Below, piece by piece: positions 47,480 through 47,836 of a DNA stretch of 47,836 bases. The stretch lies in the NCBI RefSeq assembly GCF_003254275.1, contig NZ_QKZK01000025.1, positions 6,377 to 54,212 on the forward strand. Reading direction: 5' to 3'. Source of the stretch: Breznakibacter xylanolyticus. GTDB lineage: Bacteria > Bacteroidota > Bacteroidia > Bacteroidales > Marinilabiliaceae. A model generated the notes under the pieces. The model was not told where the DNA came from. It did no database searches and saw only the letters and a program-made list of their open reading frames with translations. A program made the position numbers and the translations under genes. Numbering within the stretch: the stretch's first letter is position 1; each line of letters opens with the position of its first letter.

Positions 47480-47497
47480 GCCCGAAGGGCAATTTTT
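47480..47497 (+). terminator. Short hairpin after the TIGR03032 gene
   Basis: GCCC-GAA-GGGC followed by AATTTTTT, 30 bp past the stop. The stem is only 4 bp, so it is a weak candidate. Confidence 0.4.
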
Positions 47498-47615
47498 TAA
47501 TCACTACTGACCGACAAAACTAGAAATCTCCAATCTTCAAAGATTGTAAGTGTTGATAAACAGCAACATAAGCATATCTTCAATTGTTTTTCAATTACCT
47601 ACCCCCCCTTTTTTT
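47498..47615. other. End region of an insertion sequence
   Basis: The stretch between the hairpin and the IS4-like transposase stop presumably holds the IS right end, but its inverted repeat cannot be defined because the other end lies outside the window. Confidence 0.35.
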
Positions 47616-47836
47616 TCAGAAAAATGCGAGTTGTATGTCAGGACTTTTGTTTTTTGCTTTTACATTTTTGACATAAGTCCGTCTACAGTTTTCAATCACC
47701 CAATAAACGTCTAAATGGCTTATCAGGTAAATCCTAACCAAAGCGGCAATTGTAGAGAAAGCCTTTTTTGTGTCCGACTTTGCCCTTAGGACCATTAAAA
47801 GCAAATGGGCGATCAATGTGCACCACACTTGTGTTT
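47616..47836 (-). CDS. IS4-like transposase, C-terminal part (runs off the window)
   Basis: The frame stays open to the window edge, so it is the 3' end of a longer gene. It reads QVWCTLIAHLLLMVLRAK, then SDTKKAFSTIAALVRIYLIS, HLDVYWVIENCRRTYVKN and VKAKNKSPDIQLAFF. The IWCT(L/I)IA..LLMV...KKAFS segment is the C-terminal region of Bacteroidota IS4-type DDE transposases. No frameshift is seen in the visible part. Confidence 0.75.
   Translation of the reverse strand, partial: TQVWCTLIAHLLLMVLRAKSDTKKAFSTIAALVRIYLISHLDVYWVIENCRRTYVKNVKAKNKSPDIQLAFF

Overview
The window comes from a member of the Bacteroidota, most likely the order Bacteroidales. The evidence is two secreted proteins with type IX secretion (T9SS) C-terminal sorting domains, Bacteroidota-restricted families (DUF6266-like, DUF6913-like, GH127 with a long C-terminus, COG3014 next to an LpoB-like lipoprotein), a textbook Bacteroidota promoter (TTTG-N19-TATCTTTG) before rplS, and long repeat-filled spacers between mostly single-gene units. 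No rRNA, tRNA, CRISPR array or phage module was recognised.

Layout. 1-2.6 kb: a REP-associated tyrosine transposase, REP-like palindromes, and a truncated secreted protein whose 3' end is built from those palindromes. 2.6-9.1 kb: a DUF6266-like protein, an AsmA-like protein, a 378-bp non-autonomous ISL3-type element, and a GT4 glycosyltransferase fused to a helical C-terminal domain. 9.2-21.2 kb: a conserved block holding rplS, a metallophosphoesterase and C69 peptidase pair, a Gfo/Idh/MocA oxidoreductase followed by a YigZ/IMPACT protein, the COG3014 and LpoB lipoprotein pair, a DUF6913-like gene with ligA, a Crp-type HTH remnant and a Ser/Thr kinase. 21.6-26.8 kb: a GH127 arabinofuranosidase, a Crp/Fnr regulator and serB. 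27.3-33.4 kb: five consecutive paralogues of a FemAB/GNAT-fold transferase. 33.4-37.6 kb: a seven-copy tandem array of a 101-bp repeat, a T9SS-exported beta-helix protein, and a second ISL3-type element flanked by an unusual 42-bp duplication. 37.6-45.4 kb: a 2586-residue secreted M1-type metallopeptidase carrying 22 consecutive 88-residue DUF5018-like domains and a T9SS tail. 45.4-47.8 kb: a dead DDE transposase fragment, a TIGR03032 protein with a GNAT-like tail, and the 3' end of an IS4-type transposase running off the window.

How the genes relate. There is no single pathway. Cell-envelope and export functions dominate: AsmA-like protein, LpoB/COG3014, GT4, T9SS cargo, GH127 and C69. The most system-like locus is the run of five FemAB-like transferases. 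All five keep the same landmark motifs but have diverged strongly, as expected of related enzymes working on one acceptor or on different substrates. The most striking single gene is the giant M1/DUF5018 protein, whose repeats keep an exact 264-bp period and whose central twelve units are homogenised. The spacers hold several dispersed repeat families (a CTCAGCG family, CTCCACTCCT tracts, ISL3-type elements, REP palindromes), so this chromosome carries many small non-coding repeats.

Limits: everything was read by eye from the sequence. Family names rest on motifs and remembered family features, not on database searches.
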